64,000 nucleotides of DNA, taken from assembly GCA_002281855.1 (NCBI GenBank), contig NCHQ01000006.1, positions 1 through 64,000 on the forward strand, read 5' to 3'. Below are positions 25,781 through 33,770 of this stretch, piece after piece. Below the pieces are notes generated by a model that searched no databases, was not told the DNA's origin, and saw only the letters and a program-made list of their open reading frames with translations. This DNA is from Rhodospirillales bacterium 24-66-33. GTDB taxonomy: Bacteria > Pseudomonadota > Alphaproteobacteria > Reyranellales > Reyranellaceae. Each line of letters starts with the position of its first letter. The first letter of the stretch is position 1. A program made the position numbers and the translations under genes.

Positions 25781-26436
25781 AGACCTTCCTTGTAAGCGTG
25801 CTCGGTGACCGCCTCGCGCTTCTTCTTCTCGTCCTCGCTCAAGCCGATCTGGTCGCCGACCATGCGCGCGATCGACGGGAAGGCGCCCTTGGGCTGGACA
25901 TAGTCCGGCGACCACAGGCGCGAGCGCAGCAGCGCCTTGGCGCAGTGCAGGTAGGCCTGGCGGACCGAGACCACGATGGCGCATTTCGGCGCCTTGCCCT
26001 GCACCGCCATCGTGTCCAGCAGCGCCGGATCGACCGACAGGCGCGCCGTGCCCGCGACCCGCACCGTCTCGTTGACGCCGGGCAGCAGGAAGATCAGCGC
26101 GACCTCCGGGTTCTCCAGGAGATTGCGCAGCGTATCGAGCCGGTTGTTGCCCGGCCGGTCGGCCAGCGCGATCGTCTTCTCGTCGAGCACCTTGAACGAG
26201 CCCGGCGGGTCGCCGCGCGGGGTCACGTCCTGCTTGCCCGACGCATCCGCCGTCGAGATCAGGCAGATCGGCGAGAGCGCGATGAAGCGGCCCATATGCG
26301 CATCGATGCGACCGATGTCCTTCACCGCCGCCGTCGTGCTGACCGGCGCGTAGGAGGCAACCAGCGCCCGCGCACCCGCCGCGTCGAGCAGCGCCGGGTC
26401 CTTGGGGGGAGCCGAAAAAGGCAGCGAATCTGGCAT
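25762..26436 (-). CDS. pyridoxamine 5'-phosphate oxidase-related (PPOX-type) flavoprotein
   Basis: A 224-residue protein of the split-barrel FMN-binding superfamily, resembling the MSMEG_1061-like group. Core segments are FIALSPICLISTADASGKQDVTPRGDPPG (residues 52-80), with the ligand-binding Arg-Gly-Asp region, then IALADRPGNNRLDTLRNLLENPEVALIFLLPG. It probably binds FMN or F420 in the cytoplasm; no true pyridoxine-oxidase signature is seen. It is the first gene of the minus-strand operon leading to the selenoprotein, and divergent from the small membrane protein genes at 26546. Confidence 0.8.
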   Translation of the reverse strand: MPDSLPFSAPPKDPALLDAAGARALVASYAPVSTTAAVKDIGRIDAHMGRFIALSPICLISTADASGKQDVTPRGDPPGSFKVLDEKTIALADRPGNNRLDTLRNLLENPEVALIFLLPGVNETVRVAGTARLSVDPALLDTMAVQGKAPKCAIVVSVRQAYLHCAKALLRSRLWSPDYVQPKGAFPSIARMVGDQIGLSEDEKKKREAVTEHAYKEGLWAPIQ

Positions 26437-26545
26437 TTTCTAGACCTCCGGAATTTGCAGGGCAGAGTAGCAGGCACCCCCCTCCGGTGAAACCATCCAT
26501 CGCGAGGAGTCGTTGGTTCTCCAGTCACAGCAAAAGGAAGACCAG

Positions 26546-26809
26546 ATGAGCAATTACGATCCCAACCCGGGTCCCGGCCGTTCGGGCTACGACCCCACCG
26601 ATCCCTACCGCGCACCGGACACCGGCCGTCCCGGCTACATCCTGCTGGCGGCGCTGGCGGCGGTCGTCCTGGTGGGCGGCTTCCTCTATTTCGGCAATCC
26701 GATGAACGACACCATCGGCCCCGAGCAGGCGCAGGCCCCCGCGCCGATCGAGCGGACGGTAACGGACACACCGGCCCCGACCCCGACGCCGGCGGCGCCT
26801 CAGGAGTAA
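26546..26809 (+). CDS. small single-pass membrane protein with Pro-rich tail
   Basis: An 87-residue protein I do not recognise. A Pro/Gly/Asp-rich N-terminus (about 1-30) precedes one membrane segment (about 31-50, YILLAALAAVVLVGGFLYFG). A C-terminal Pro/Ala/Thr-rich stretch ends the protein. AAGGAAG lies about 6 nt before the ATG. It has the same layout as the next gene, 5 nt away, suggesting a tandem duplication or a pair working together in the envelope. Function is unknown. Confidence 0.65.
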   Translation: MSNYDPNPGPGRSGYDPTDPYRAPDTGRPGYILLAALAAVVLVGGFLYFGNPMNDTIGPEQAQAPAPIERTVTDTPAPTPTPAAPQE

Positions 26810-26814
26810 AGGCG

Positions 26815-27117
26815 ATGAGCGATCATGAACCCAGACTCGACAAGCCCCTCCCCGAGGACGACGTGGCTTTCCAGCCGCGCACGCCGAGCCGAGGACTCTA
26901 TCTGGTGGTGGGCGTGGTGGCCGCGGTCGTGGCGGCAGCAGGCCTGATGTTCTTCTCGGGCAACCGCGCCGAGCGGAACGACTTGGCCCGCAACCCGGAT
27001 CCGGCCACGATCGACGCGCGGACCAACGAGACGCGGACTCCGACCGTGCCGCGGGTGACTCCGGTCCCGGCCACGCCGACCGAGCCAGTCACGCCGGCGC
27101 CCAGCCAGCAGCCGTAA
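26815..27117 (+). CDS. small single-pass membrane protein, likely paralogue of the preceding gene
   Basis: A 100-residue protein: an acidic, Pro-containing N-terminus (about 1-27), one membrane segment (about 28-48, LYLVVGVVAAVVAAAGLMFF) and a Thr/Pro-rich tail to the end. It begins 5 nt after the previous stop. The shared arrangement with its neighbour is clear, although residue identity is limited to composition. No known domain was recognised. Confidence 0.62.
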   Translation: MSDHEPRLDKPLPEDDVAFQPRTPSRGLYLVVGVVAAVVAAAGLMFFSGNRAERNDLARNPDPATIDARTNETRTPTVPRVTPVPATPTEPVTPAPSQQP

Positions 27118-27135
27118 CGACGGCACCGCCTGGAC

Positions 27136-27171
27136 AAAAAAAGAGCCCGACCGCGAGATCCGCGGTCGGGC
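27136..27171 (-). terminator. intrinsic terminator of oxyR
   Basis: A perfect 11-bp stem (27145-27155 against 27161-27171) with a 5-nt loop is followed on the minus strand by CTCTTTTTTT. It lies about 90 nt past the oxyR stop and should end that transcript. The same hairpin could weakly terminate the plus-strand pair upstream, but it lacks a good T-run in that direction. Confidence 0.85.
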
Positions 27172-27260
27172 GCACAGGCCTTTATTCTCTGCATTTTCGA
27201 AGTAGCACAGCTGCCTGTGGGACCTGTCGAGTCAATCCTGCAGACCTGACCTGCACTTCT

Positions 27261-28169
27261 TCATGACTGAGCGAGTTCAGCCTTCAACGCGCCGCCGAGT
27301 GCGCGGAAGGTTTCCGTGCGTGCCGAGGAGCGCCGCCACACGAGGCCGATGCGGCGGTGCGGGACGGCGCCGGCCCTCACCGTGACGTCGAGGGGCCGCA
27401 CCGTCACGTCGAGTCCGCGCAGGATGCCGGCGTCGAGCGCCATCTGGGGCATCAGCGTGACGCCCAAGCCGTTCGCCACCATCTGCGCCAGCGTGTGCAG
27501 GCTGGTGCCGTTGAAGCCGGCATTGCGCCGCGCGCCCTCCAGCTCGCAGGCCGCCAGCGCCTGGTCGCGCAGGCAGTGGCCATCCTCCAGCAGCAGCAGG
27601 TTCTCGTCGGCGAGGTTGGCCGCCGGCACGTGGTCGGCCGGCTGGACGATCGAGAAGCGGTCCTCGCCGAGATCCATCACCTCGAGGTCGCCCAGCGCAT
27701 AGGGCAGCGCCAGCAGCACGGCGTCGAGTTCGCCCGAGTCCAGCCGCTCCAGCAGGCGCGCGGTCTGGTCCTCGCGCAGATAGAGCTGCAGCTTCGGGAA
27801 GCTCTCGCGCAGGCGCGGCATGGCGCGCGGCAGCAGGAACGGCCCGATGGTCGGGATGACGCCGAGATGCAGCGGCCCCGACAGCGGATCGCGCGCCGCC
27901 TGGCCGGCATCCATCAGATCCTCGGCGCCCTTCAGCAGCCCGCGCGCGCGCTCGGCCACGTTCCGCCCCAGCGCCGTCGGCACGACCGAGCGCTTGGTCC
28001 GCTCGAGCAGGGGCGCCCCTAAAAGCTCTTCCAGCTCCTGGATGCTGGCGCTCAAGGTCGACTGGCTGACGCTGCAGGCCGCCGCCGCCTGCCCGAAGTG
28101 GCAGCGATCGACCACCGCCACCAGGTAGCGGAGCTGTCGCAGTGTCGGGATAGGTTTCATGCTGGGCAT
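27261..28169 (-). CDS. oxyR: hydrogen peroxide-sensing LysR-type regulator OxyR
   Basis: A 302-residue LysR-type regulator. The N-terminal winged HTH (about 9-66) reads LRQLRYLVAVVDRCHFGQAA then STLSASIQELEELLG. The effector domain carries EDGHCLRDQ with Cys199 and, nine residues later, Cys208, the same pair and numbering as the disulfide switch of Escherichia coli OxyR. It is divergent from ahpC-ahpF, so it should activate the peroxidase genes on peroxide. A second ATG at 28160 is possible; the palindrome at 28170-28190 abuts the first ATG, so binding there would also repress oxyR itself. Confidence 0.92.
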   Translation of the reverse strand: MPSMKPIPTLRQLRYLVAVVDRCHFGQAAAACSVSQSTLSASIQELEELLGAPLLERTKRSVVPTALGRNVAERARGLLKGAEDLMDAGQAARDPLSGPLHLGVIPTIGPFLLPRAMPRLRESFPKLQLYLREDQTARLLERLDSGELDAVLLALPYALGDLEVMDLGEDRFSIVQPADHVPAANLADENLLLLEDGHCLRDQALAACELEGARRNAGFNGTSLHTLAQMVANGLGVTLMPQMALDAGILRGLDVTVRPLDVTVRAGAVPHRRIGLVWRRSSARTETFRALGGALKAELAQS

Positions 28170-28190
28170 ATAATCGCTTTTTGCGATTAT
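28170..28190. promoter_or_regulatory. candidate OxyR operator (21-bp palindrome)
   Basis: ATAATCGC and its exact complement GCGATTAT flank five T residues in the oxyR-ahpC intergenic region. An AT-rich dyad next to the start of a LysR gene and upstream of its target is the expected place for the regulator's site. It is an inferred operator; the E. coli OxyR consensus (ATAG-N7-CTAT repeats) is not matched exactly. Confidence 0.55.
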
Positions 28191-28274
28191 TCAATTCGGT
28201 ATTTTGCGCTTTAAACGATCTTAGAATGCCCCTAAGTAACCGTTGCGAAGAGTTAACCAAGGAGTTTCAAGCCA

Positions 28275-28844
28275 ATGTCCCTCATCAACACCGAGATCAA
28301 GCCGTTCAAGGCCACCGCCTTCCAGAAGGGCAAGTTCATCGACGTGACCGACGCCGACCTGAAGGGCAAGGGCAAGTGGTCGGTCGTGTTCTTCTACCCG
28401 GCCGACTTCACCTTCGTGTGCCCGACCGAGCTCGAGGATCTGGCCACGAACTACGCCGAGTTCAAGAAGCTGGGCGTCGAGATCTACAGCGTCTCGACCG
28501 ACACGCACTTCAGCCACAAGGCGTGGCACGACACGTCGGAAGCCATCAAGAAGATCGACTACGTCATGGTCGGTGACCCGACCGGCGCCATCACCCGCAA
28601 CTTCGGCGTGATGATCGAGGAAGCCGGCCTGGCCGATCGCGGCACCTTCGTGGTCGACCCGGACGGCAAGATCCAGATCGTCGAGATCACCGCCGGCGGC
28701 ATCGGCCGCGACGCCTCGGAGCTGCTGCGCAAGGTCAAGGCGGCCCAGTACGTCGCCTCGCATCCCGGCGAAGTCTGCCCGGCCGCCTGGAAGGAAGGCG
28801 AGAAGACCCTCGCCCCCAGCCTCGACCTGGTCGGCAAGATCTAA
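28275..28844 (+). CDS. ahpC: alkyl hydroperoxide reductase subunit C (peroxiredoxin)
   Basis: A 189-residue typical 2-Cys peroxiredoxin of the AhpC class that reduces hydrogen peroxide, organic peroxides and peroxynitrite. Peroxidatic Cys49 lies in [13 protein letters not shown] and resolving Cys168 in GEVCPAAW. Length and sequence match the enterobacterial AhpC group. A strong ribosome-binding site (AAGGAG) lies 9-10 nt before the ATG. It is divergent from oxyR and followed after 84 nt by ahpF, its dedicated reductase. Confidence 0.97.
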   Translation: MSLINTEIKPFKATAFQKGKFIDVTDADLKGKGKWSVVFFYPADFTFVCPTELEDLATNYAEFKKLGVEIYSVSTDTHFSHKAWHDTSEAIKKIDYVMVGDPTGAITRNFGVMIEEAGLADRGTFVVDPDGKIQIVEITAGGIGRDASELLRKVKAAQYVASHPGEVCPAAWKEGEKTLAPSLDLVGKI

Positions 28845-28928
28845 CCACAAGATCTGGCCAAAGGGCGGAGGGGCCTCATCGGGGGTCCCTCCACTCCGCT
28901 TCGCTACATTTCAGTAGGAGTACCTCCC

Positions 28929-30509
28929 ATGTTGGACGCCAACCTCAAGACGCAGTTGAAGGGCTATCTCGAGCGCCTGACCTTGCCGGTCGAGCTGGTG
29001 GCGTCGCTCGACGACTCTGCGAAGTCGGCCGAGCTGAAGGAGCTGCTGCAGGAGATCGCCAGCCTCTCGGACAAGGTGACCTTCGCCGAGGCCGACGAGG
29101 ACATGCGCAAGCCGTCCTTCGCCATCGTGCGGCCCGGCACGGACATCTCGGTCCGCTTCGCCGGCATCCCGATGGGCCATGAATTCACCTCGCTGGTGCT
29201 GGCGCTGCTGCAGGTCGGCGGTCACCCGAGCAAGGAAGCGCAGGACACGATCGAGCGCGTGAAGGGCCTCGACGGCGACTACACGTTCGAGACCTATTTC
29301 TCGCTCTCGTGCCAGAACTGCCCCGACGTGGTGCAGGCGCTGAACCTGATGAGCGTGCTGAACCCGCGCATCCGCCACACCGCGATCGACGGCGCCCTGT
29401 TCCAGGACGAGGTCGAGAAGCGCGGCGTGATGGCCGTGCCCTCGATCTTCCTCAACAGCCTGCCGTTCGGCCAGGGCCGCATGAGCCTGGAGCAGATCCT
29501 GGCCAAGCTCGACACCGGCGCCGGCGAACGCGCGGCCGAGGAGATCGCGGCGAAGAAGCCCTACGACGTGCTGGTGGTCGGCGGCGGCCCCGCCGGCGCG
29601 GCCGCGGCGATCTACGCCGCGCGAAAAGGCATCCGCACCGGCATCGCCGCCGAGCGCTTCGGCGGCCAGGTGCTGGACACGATGGGCATCGAGAACTTCA
29701 TCTCGGTCTCCCACACCGAGGGCCCGAAGATGGCCGCGGAACTGGCTGCGCACGTCAAGGACTACGAGGTCGACGTGATGGACCTGCAGACCGCCACCAG
29801 GCTGGTGCCGGCGACGCAGCCGGGCGGCCTGGCCACGGTCGAGCTGCAGAACGGCGCGACCCTGAAGGCCAAGACCATCGTGCTCTCGCCCGGCGCGCGC
29901 TGGCGGCAGATGAACGTCCCCGGCGAGGCCGAGTATCGCAACAAGGGCGTGGCCTACTGCCCGCACTGCGACGGCCCGCTGTTCAAGGGCAAGCGGGTGG
30001 CGGTGATCGGCGGCGGCAATTCCGGCGTCGAGGCGGCGATCGACCTCGCGGGCCTGGTGAGCCACGTCACGCTGATCGAGTTCGACGGCCAGCTGCGCGC
30101 CGACGCGGTGCTGCAGGCCAAGCTCCGCTCGCTGCCCAACGCCACGGTGATCGTCTCGGCGCAGTCGACCGAGGTGCACGGCGACGGCGCGAAGGTAACG
30201 GGCCTCGCCTACAAGGACCGCACCACCGGCGAACAGAAGACAATCGAGCTCGAGGGCATCTTCGTGCAGATCGGCCTGGTACCTAACACCGAGTGGCTGA
30301 AGGGCGCGATCGAGCTCAGCCCGCGCGGCGAGATCGAGATCGACGCAAGAGGCCAGACCTCGGTCCCCGGCATCTTCGCCGCGGGCGACGCCACGACCGT
30401 GCCCTACAAGCAGATCGTCATCGCCATGGGCGAGGGCGCGAAGGCCGCGCTGTCGGCCTTCGACCACCTGATCCGGAGCGAGCCGGTCGAGGTGAAGCAG
30501 GCGGCCTAG
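28929..30509 (+). CDS. ahpF: alkyl hydroperoxide reductase subunit F
   Basis: A 526-residue FAD/NADH reductase that regenerates AhpC. The N-terminal double thioredoxin-fold domain (about 1-200) has a CxxC at Cys128/Cys131 (LSCQNCPDV). The thioredoxin-reductase-like part (about 208-526) has the FAD motif [19 protein letters not shown], the second redox CxxC at Cys344/Cys347 (YCPHCDG), the NAD motif [10 protein letters not shown] and the closing [22 protein letters not shown] precedes the ATG at good spacing. It is complete and co-oriented with ahpC. Confidence 0.97.
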   Translation: MLDANLKTQLKGYLERLTLPVELVASLDDSAKSAELKELLQEIASLSDKVTFAEADEDMRKPSFAIVRPGTDISVRFAGIPMGHEFTSLVLALLQVGGHPSKEAQDTIERVKGLDGDYTFETYFSLSCQNCPDVVQALNLMSVLNPRIRHTAIDGALFQDEVEKRGVMAVPSIFLNSLPFGQGRMSLEQILAKLDTGAGERAAEEIAAKKPYDVLVVGGGPAGAAAAIYAARKGIRTGIAAERFGGQVLDTMGIENFISVSHTEGPKMAAELAAHVKDYEVDVMDLQTATRLVPATQPGGLATVELQNGATLKAKTIVLSPGARWRQMNVPGEAEYRNKGVAYCPHCDGPLFKGKRVAVIGGGNSGVEAAIDLAGLVSHVTLIEFDGQLRADAVLQAKLRSLPNATVIVSAQSTEVHGDGAKVTGLAYKDRTTGEQKTIELEGIFVQIGLVPNTEWLKGAIELSPRGEIEIDARGQTSVPGIFAAGDATTVPYKQIVIAMGEGAKAALSAFDHLIRSEPVEVKQAA

Positions 30510-30556
30510 GAAGAACTTGCCGGGCGAGATCGAATCGCCCGGCTCCGAGCACACAA

Positions 30557-30690
30557 ACCTCATCCTGAGGAGCGGTCCACAGGACCGCGTCTCGAAGGAT
30601 GGGAACGAGCACCGCGTGTGTTGCCCATCCTTCGAGACGGCCACGAGTTTACCCCGAGGCATTCGAGGGGTGGCCTCCTCAGGATGAGGT
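30557..30690. repeat. intergenic palindromic repeat, family A copy 2
   Basis: Same arms as the element at 3697-3809: the left with CTCATCCTGAGGAGCGGTCC and TCTCGAAGGATGGG, the right with CCCATCCTTCGAGACGGCC and CTCCTCAGGATGAGG. The right half carries about 23 extra bases, so this is a longer variant. It lies between the convergent ahpF and DUF2442 genes. The 140 nt that follow (30691-30834) hold a small GC hairpin near 30723-30745 and no gene. Confidence 0.75.
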
Positions 30691-30834
30691 GGGTAGGTCC
30701 CGCCACTCCGCTTCGCTCCGGTTCGGGCGGGGTAACCCCCGCCCTGGGACGACGGAAATAGACAAACTGCGACCGAGTCGCACGCAGGGGTGCGGCATTC
30801 ACTTCAGTTGTTTCGTTTATTTCGGATATTTCGT

Positions 30835-31263
30835 TTACGCCACCCGTCGCGGACGGCCGCCCTTGCGGCCGTTGGCGCGGGCGGCGGCGGCCTTGGCCTT
30901 GGATTTCGTCTGGCCGGCGCGGCGGGCCAGCTCCGACATCATCCAGGCGCGGGTCCCGAACACGCCCATCAGCAGGCCGGGCACGGTGAAATCGGCATCG
31001 AGCGCGGGCCAGTGAAGCCCATGGCCGGCCCCGAGAATCTCGACGTCGGCCAGCTCCGCGTCGGTCGCCTGCGCCAGCCCCTGCAGCGAGCGCGCCGGAA
31101 AGACGAAGCTGCAGCCGTTGGTCAGATCGACCACGACCCGGCCCGTCCGGCGCTCATAGTGCGCGCGCTCGGCCTGCGGCTCGGTCACGGCCCGGCGACG
31201 GCCGCGCGCCAGGGCCCGATCGATTTCGCGATCCAACTCAGCCTTCGACCGATCCCCAGCCAT
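30835..31263 (-). CDS. DUF2442 domain protein
   Basis: A 142-residue protein. Residues about 1-30 are charged and helical. A DUF2442 domain (about 30-105) is recognised by VVVDLTNGCSFVFPARSLQGL, then DAELADVEILGAGHGLHWPALDADFTVPGLL. A Lys/Arg/Ala-rich tail could contact nucleic acid. The frame opens much further upstream, but the ATG at 31263, preceded by AGGAAGG, gives the usual start. DUF2442 proteins are often encoded beside DUF4160 or toxin-antitoxin genes, but no such partner is present here. Confidence 0.78.
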   Translation of the reverse strand: MAGDRSKAELDREIDRALARGRRRAVTEPQAERAHYERRTGRVVVDLTNGCSFVFPARSLQGLAQATDAELADVEILGAGHGLHWPALDADFTVPGLLMGVFGTRAWMMSELARRAGQTKSKAKAAAARANGRKGGRPRRVA

Positions 31264-31384
31264 CTCGACCTTCCTCATCCTTCGGCTCCGTGGGCCCGGC
31301 ACCATTCGGTCGGAACGAGAATAACCCATCAGACGGGATAAGGAATTGCCGTCCTGAGAAGGACGGCCACCCTCGCGTGTGTTC

Positions 31385-31795
31385 TCACCCCGGCATCTTG
31401 TCGATGAACCCGACCACCGACGCCAGCCGCCCGTCCGGCGCCAGGGTGCAGAAATCGACGCCCTCGACGACCGAGGGCCCGTCGGCCGGACCCAGCGACC
31501 AGGTGAAGCGCAGATAGAGCCCCACTGAGCTGCCAGAGGGGCCGCCCAGGGAACCGCCATGGGCGTCGACCTTCGAGGTGCGCTTGAGCACGAAGCCCGG
31601 GAACTTCGCCTGCACGCCCGCCAGCATGGCGTCGATCCCGGCAGGCCCGTCGCTCGCCATCACCGGATCGCGGTAGATCCCCGTCTCGGTGCAGGCCGCC
31701 GCAAGGCCGGCGCGGCGGCGCGCGGGATCGGTCTCGTTCCAGGTGGCGACGTAGGCCTCGACGACGGCGTCCGGCGTGGCGGTGGGATGGGACAT
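31385..31795 (-). CDS. nuclear transport factor 2 (SnoaL)-like protein
   Basis: A 136-residue small alpha+beta barrel protein. The opening helix (DAVVEAYVATWNETDPARRRAGL) and the later YRDP, MLAGVQAKFPGF and LRFTWSL segments fit the SnoaL/NTF2-like fold. Members bind small hydrophobic ligands or act as isomerases and hydrolases; nothing here points to a specific one. It is the last host-like gene before the lower-GC restriction-modification island. Confidence 0.75.
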   Translation of the reverse strand: MSHPTATPDAVVEAYVATWNETDPARRRAGLAAACTETGIYRDPVMASDGPAGIDAMLAGVQAKFPGFVLKRTSKVDAHGGSLGGPSGSSVGLYLRFTWSLGPADGPSVVEGVDFCTLAPDGRLASVVGFIDKMPG

Positions 31796-31967
31796 GGCTT
31801 CCTCCTGCGGATGGTTGATCCACGCGGGAGATAGGCCAGCACAGGCGAGGCGGCGATTGTCTGGGAGGTAATCAAGCTGACGCAGATCTATACAGACGGG
31901 CCATCTCCTTGATAGTCTTTACGACACGATACACACGCAATAGTTGCATATACAAAGGGGTGTTTTC

Positions 31968-33311
31968 ATGTCAGATTGTCAAAATAATTCCCCATGGAGC
32001 TACGTGACCATGCCGTCCGATATGAGCTTCCAAGAACTGCGCGAACGCGCGGGACTGACCCGAGAAGAAGTGGCCGATTTAGTTGGATGTGAAGAGCGCA
32101 CTGTTTATCGATGGGAATGCGGAGAAATCCGCCCCCGCAAGCTGGTAACCGATGTGCTTGAGCGGCGCGCGCGAGAACGCTCTGGGGAAAGCGTGAATAG
32201 CGCGAAGTTCACGTTTATTGACCTCTTTGCCGGTATTGGAGGAATGCGATTGGCATTCGATTCGGTCGGCGGGCAATGCGTCGCGACTTGCGAATGGAAC
32301 AAGTATGCGCGCGAAACTTACGCTGCCAATTTTCCGATTGGTGAGCACCCCTTCTATGAAGACATCTGCGAAATCACAAAGGAAGACAAGTTGATCCGCT
32401 CAATTCCGGATCACGATGTTCTTGTTGCAGGATTTCCATGCCAGCCATTCAGCATTGCTGGCGTGTCGAAGAAGAACGCTCTTGGTAAGGCGCATGGTTT
32501 CGCGTGTGAAGCGCAAGGGACTTTATTCTTCGAACTAGCCAAAATCATCAAGCTGAAGAAGCCCAAGGCTTTCCTGCTGGAGAACGTAAAGAACCTTGTG
32601 AGCCACGATCGCGGCAACACACTCCGTGTAATTCTCGATGTTCTGCGCCATCAACTTGGCTATTGGGTTGATTACAAGGTGTTGGACGCAAAGGGTTTCG
32701 TGCCGCAGCATCGAGAAAGAACAATCATTGTAGGATTCCAGCAAGACGTAGGCTTTTCATGGGAAGACGTACGAATCCCTGCCTCTGCAAGCGGACCAAA
32801 GATGGGCAGCATCCTTCATTCCAAGTCGGAGGAGCCGGACGGAAGGTTTGTAGTTGGGCCAAAGACAAGAGTGAATCCCAAGTACACGCTCACCGAACAC
32901 CTGTGGCTATATCTTAGGAATTATGCAGAGAAGCATCGAGCAGCCGGTAACGGTTTTGGCTACGGGCTTGTTGATGGCACCAAAGTCGCGCGCACACTTT
33001 CTGCACGTTACTACAAAGATGGCTCTGAAATTCTGATCGATCAGGGACCGAAAAAGCCACCGCGACGACTGACGCCTCGCGAATGCGCACGCTTGATGGG
33101 TTTTGACGAAACTGGGCGAGCGCCGTTTCGCATCGAAGTGTCGGATACTCAAGCCTACAAGCAGTTTGGCAATGCGGTTGTAGTTCCGGTGATTAGAGCA
33201 GTTGCCGCTGCCATGGTCCCTTGCGTCCTTGATATGAAGGCCGGCCAGAACGAGCCGAGGCTTCCATTATTCAAACACAGAGCACCGGAAGCGTACGCTG
33301 CCGATGACTGA
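31968..33311 (+). CDS. dcm: DNA (cytosine-5) methyltransferase with N-terminal HTH
   Basis: A 447-residue C5 methyltransferase. Residues about 20-70 form an XRE-type HTH (LRERAGLTREEVADLVGCEERTVYRWE), as in M.EcoRII-type enzymes that regulate their own gene. Motif I is DLFAGIGGMR (85-94), motif IV is GFPCQPFS with catalytic Cys158, motif VI is ENV (205-207), motif VIII is QHRERTIIVGF, and motifs IX-X are TPRECARLMGF and FGNAVVVPV. The ATG at 31968 is preceded by AAAGGGG; a TTG further upstream is less likely. Base composition is clearly lower in GC than the flanks. Specificity CCWGG or CCNGG is inferred from its partners. Confidence 0.92.
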   Translation: MSDCQNNSPWSYVTMPSDMSFQELRERAGLTREEVADLVGCEERTVYRWECGEIRPRKLVTDVLERRARERSGESVNSAKFTFIDLFAGIGGMRLAFDSVGGQCVATCEWNKYARETYAANFPIGEHPFYEDICEITKEDKLIRSIPDHDVLVAGFPCQPFSIAGVSKKNALGKAHGFACEAQGTLFFELAKIIKLKKPKAFLLENVKNLVSHDRGNTLRVILDVLRHQLGYWVDYKVLDAKGFVPQHRERTIIVGFQQDVGFSWEDVRIPASASGPKMGSILHSKSEEPDGRFVVGPKTRVNPKYTLTEHLWLYLRNYAEKHRAAGNGFGYGLVDGTKVARTLSARYYKDGSEILIDQGPKKPPRRLTPRECARLMGFDETGRAPFRIEVSDTQAYKQFGNAVVVPVIRAVAAAMVPCVLDMKAGQNEPRLPLFKHRAPEAYAADD

Positions 33312-33756
33312 CGTCGTATCAGCCAAAGTGCGCAGCCAAATGATGGCGGGCATTCGCGGAAAGAATACTAAACCCGAGCTAACCATACGCTCCATACTGC
33401 ATAGGCTTGGATACAGGTTCAGACTGCACGTTCGAGATCTCCCGGGTCGTCCTGATATTGTGTTACCGAAATGGAATGCGGTGATTCTCGTTCATGGATG
33501 CTTCTGGCATGGACACGACTGCCACCTCTTCAAGATGCCCTCAACCAGAACACAATTCTGGACTGAAAAGATCAGGCGCAATCGAGAAGTTGATGCGCGC
33601 GCTCTGAGCGCGCTACGTGCCGACGGCTGGCGCGTAGCCCAAATCTGGGAGTGTGCTCTCAAAGGGCGGACTAGAATTCCGATCGAAAAGATTGCTACCC
33701 GTTGCACAACTTGGCTCAGAGGTAATCAATCGACCCTCAATCTACGTGGATTCTAA
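33304..33756 (+). CDS. vsr: very short patch repair endonuclease
   Basis: A 150-residue Vsr nuclease that nicks beside T:G mismatches left by deamination of 5-methylcytosine. Catalytic positions match the Escherichia coli enzyme by number: Glu25 (KPE), Asp51 (GRPD), His64 and His69 (HGCFWHGHDC). The Zn-ligand-type Cys and His in this segment are present. It overlaps the methyltransferase gene by 8 nt, so the two are expressed together, as usual for Dcm-Vsr pairs. It shares the low-GC composition of the island. Confidence 0.94.
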   Translation: MTDVVSAKVRSQMMAGIRGKNTKPELTIRSILHRLGYRFRLHVRDLPGRPDIVLPKWNAVILVHGCFWHGHDCHLFKMPSTRTQFWTEKIRRNREVDARALSALRADGWRVAQIWECALKGRTRIPIEKIATRCTTWLRGNQSTLNLRGF

Positions 33757-33770
33757 CGTCCGAGCTGCAC

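Noticed and set aside
28911..30662. 583-codon minus-strand open frame opposite ahpF
   Set aside because: Shadow of a conserved ahpF; no plausible motifs.
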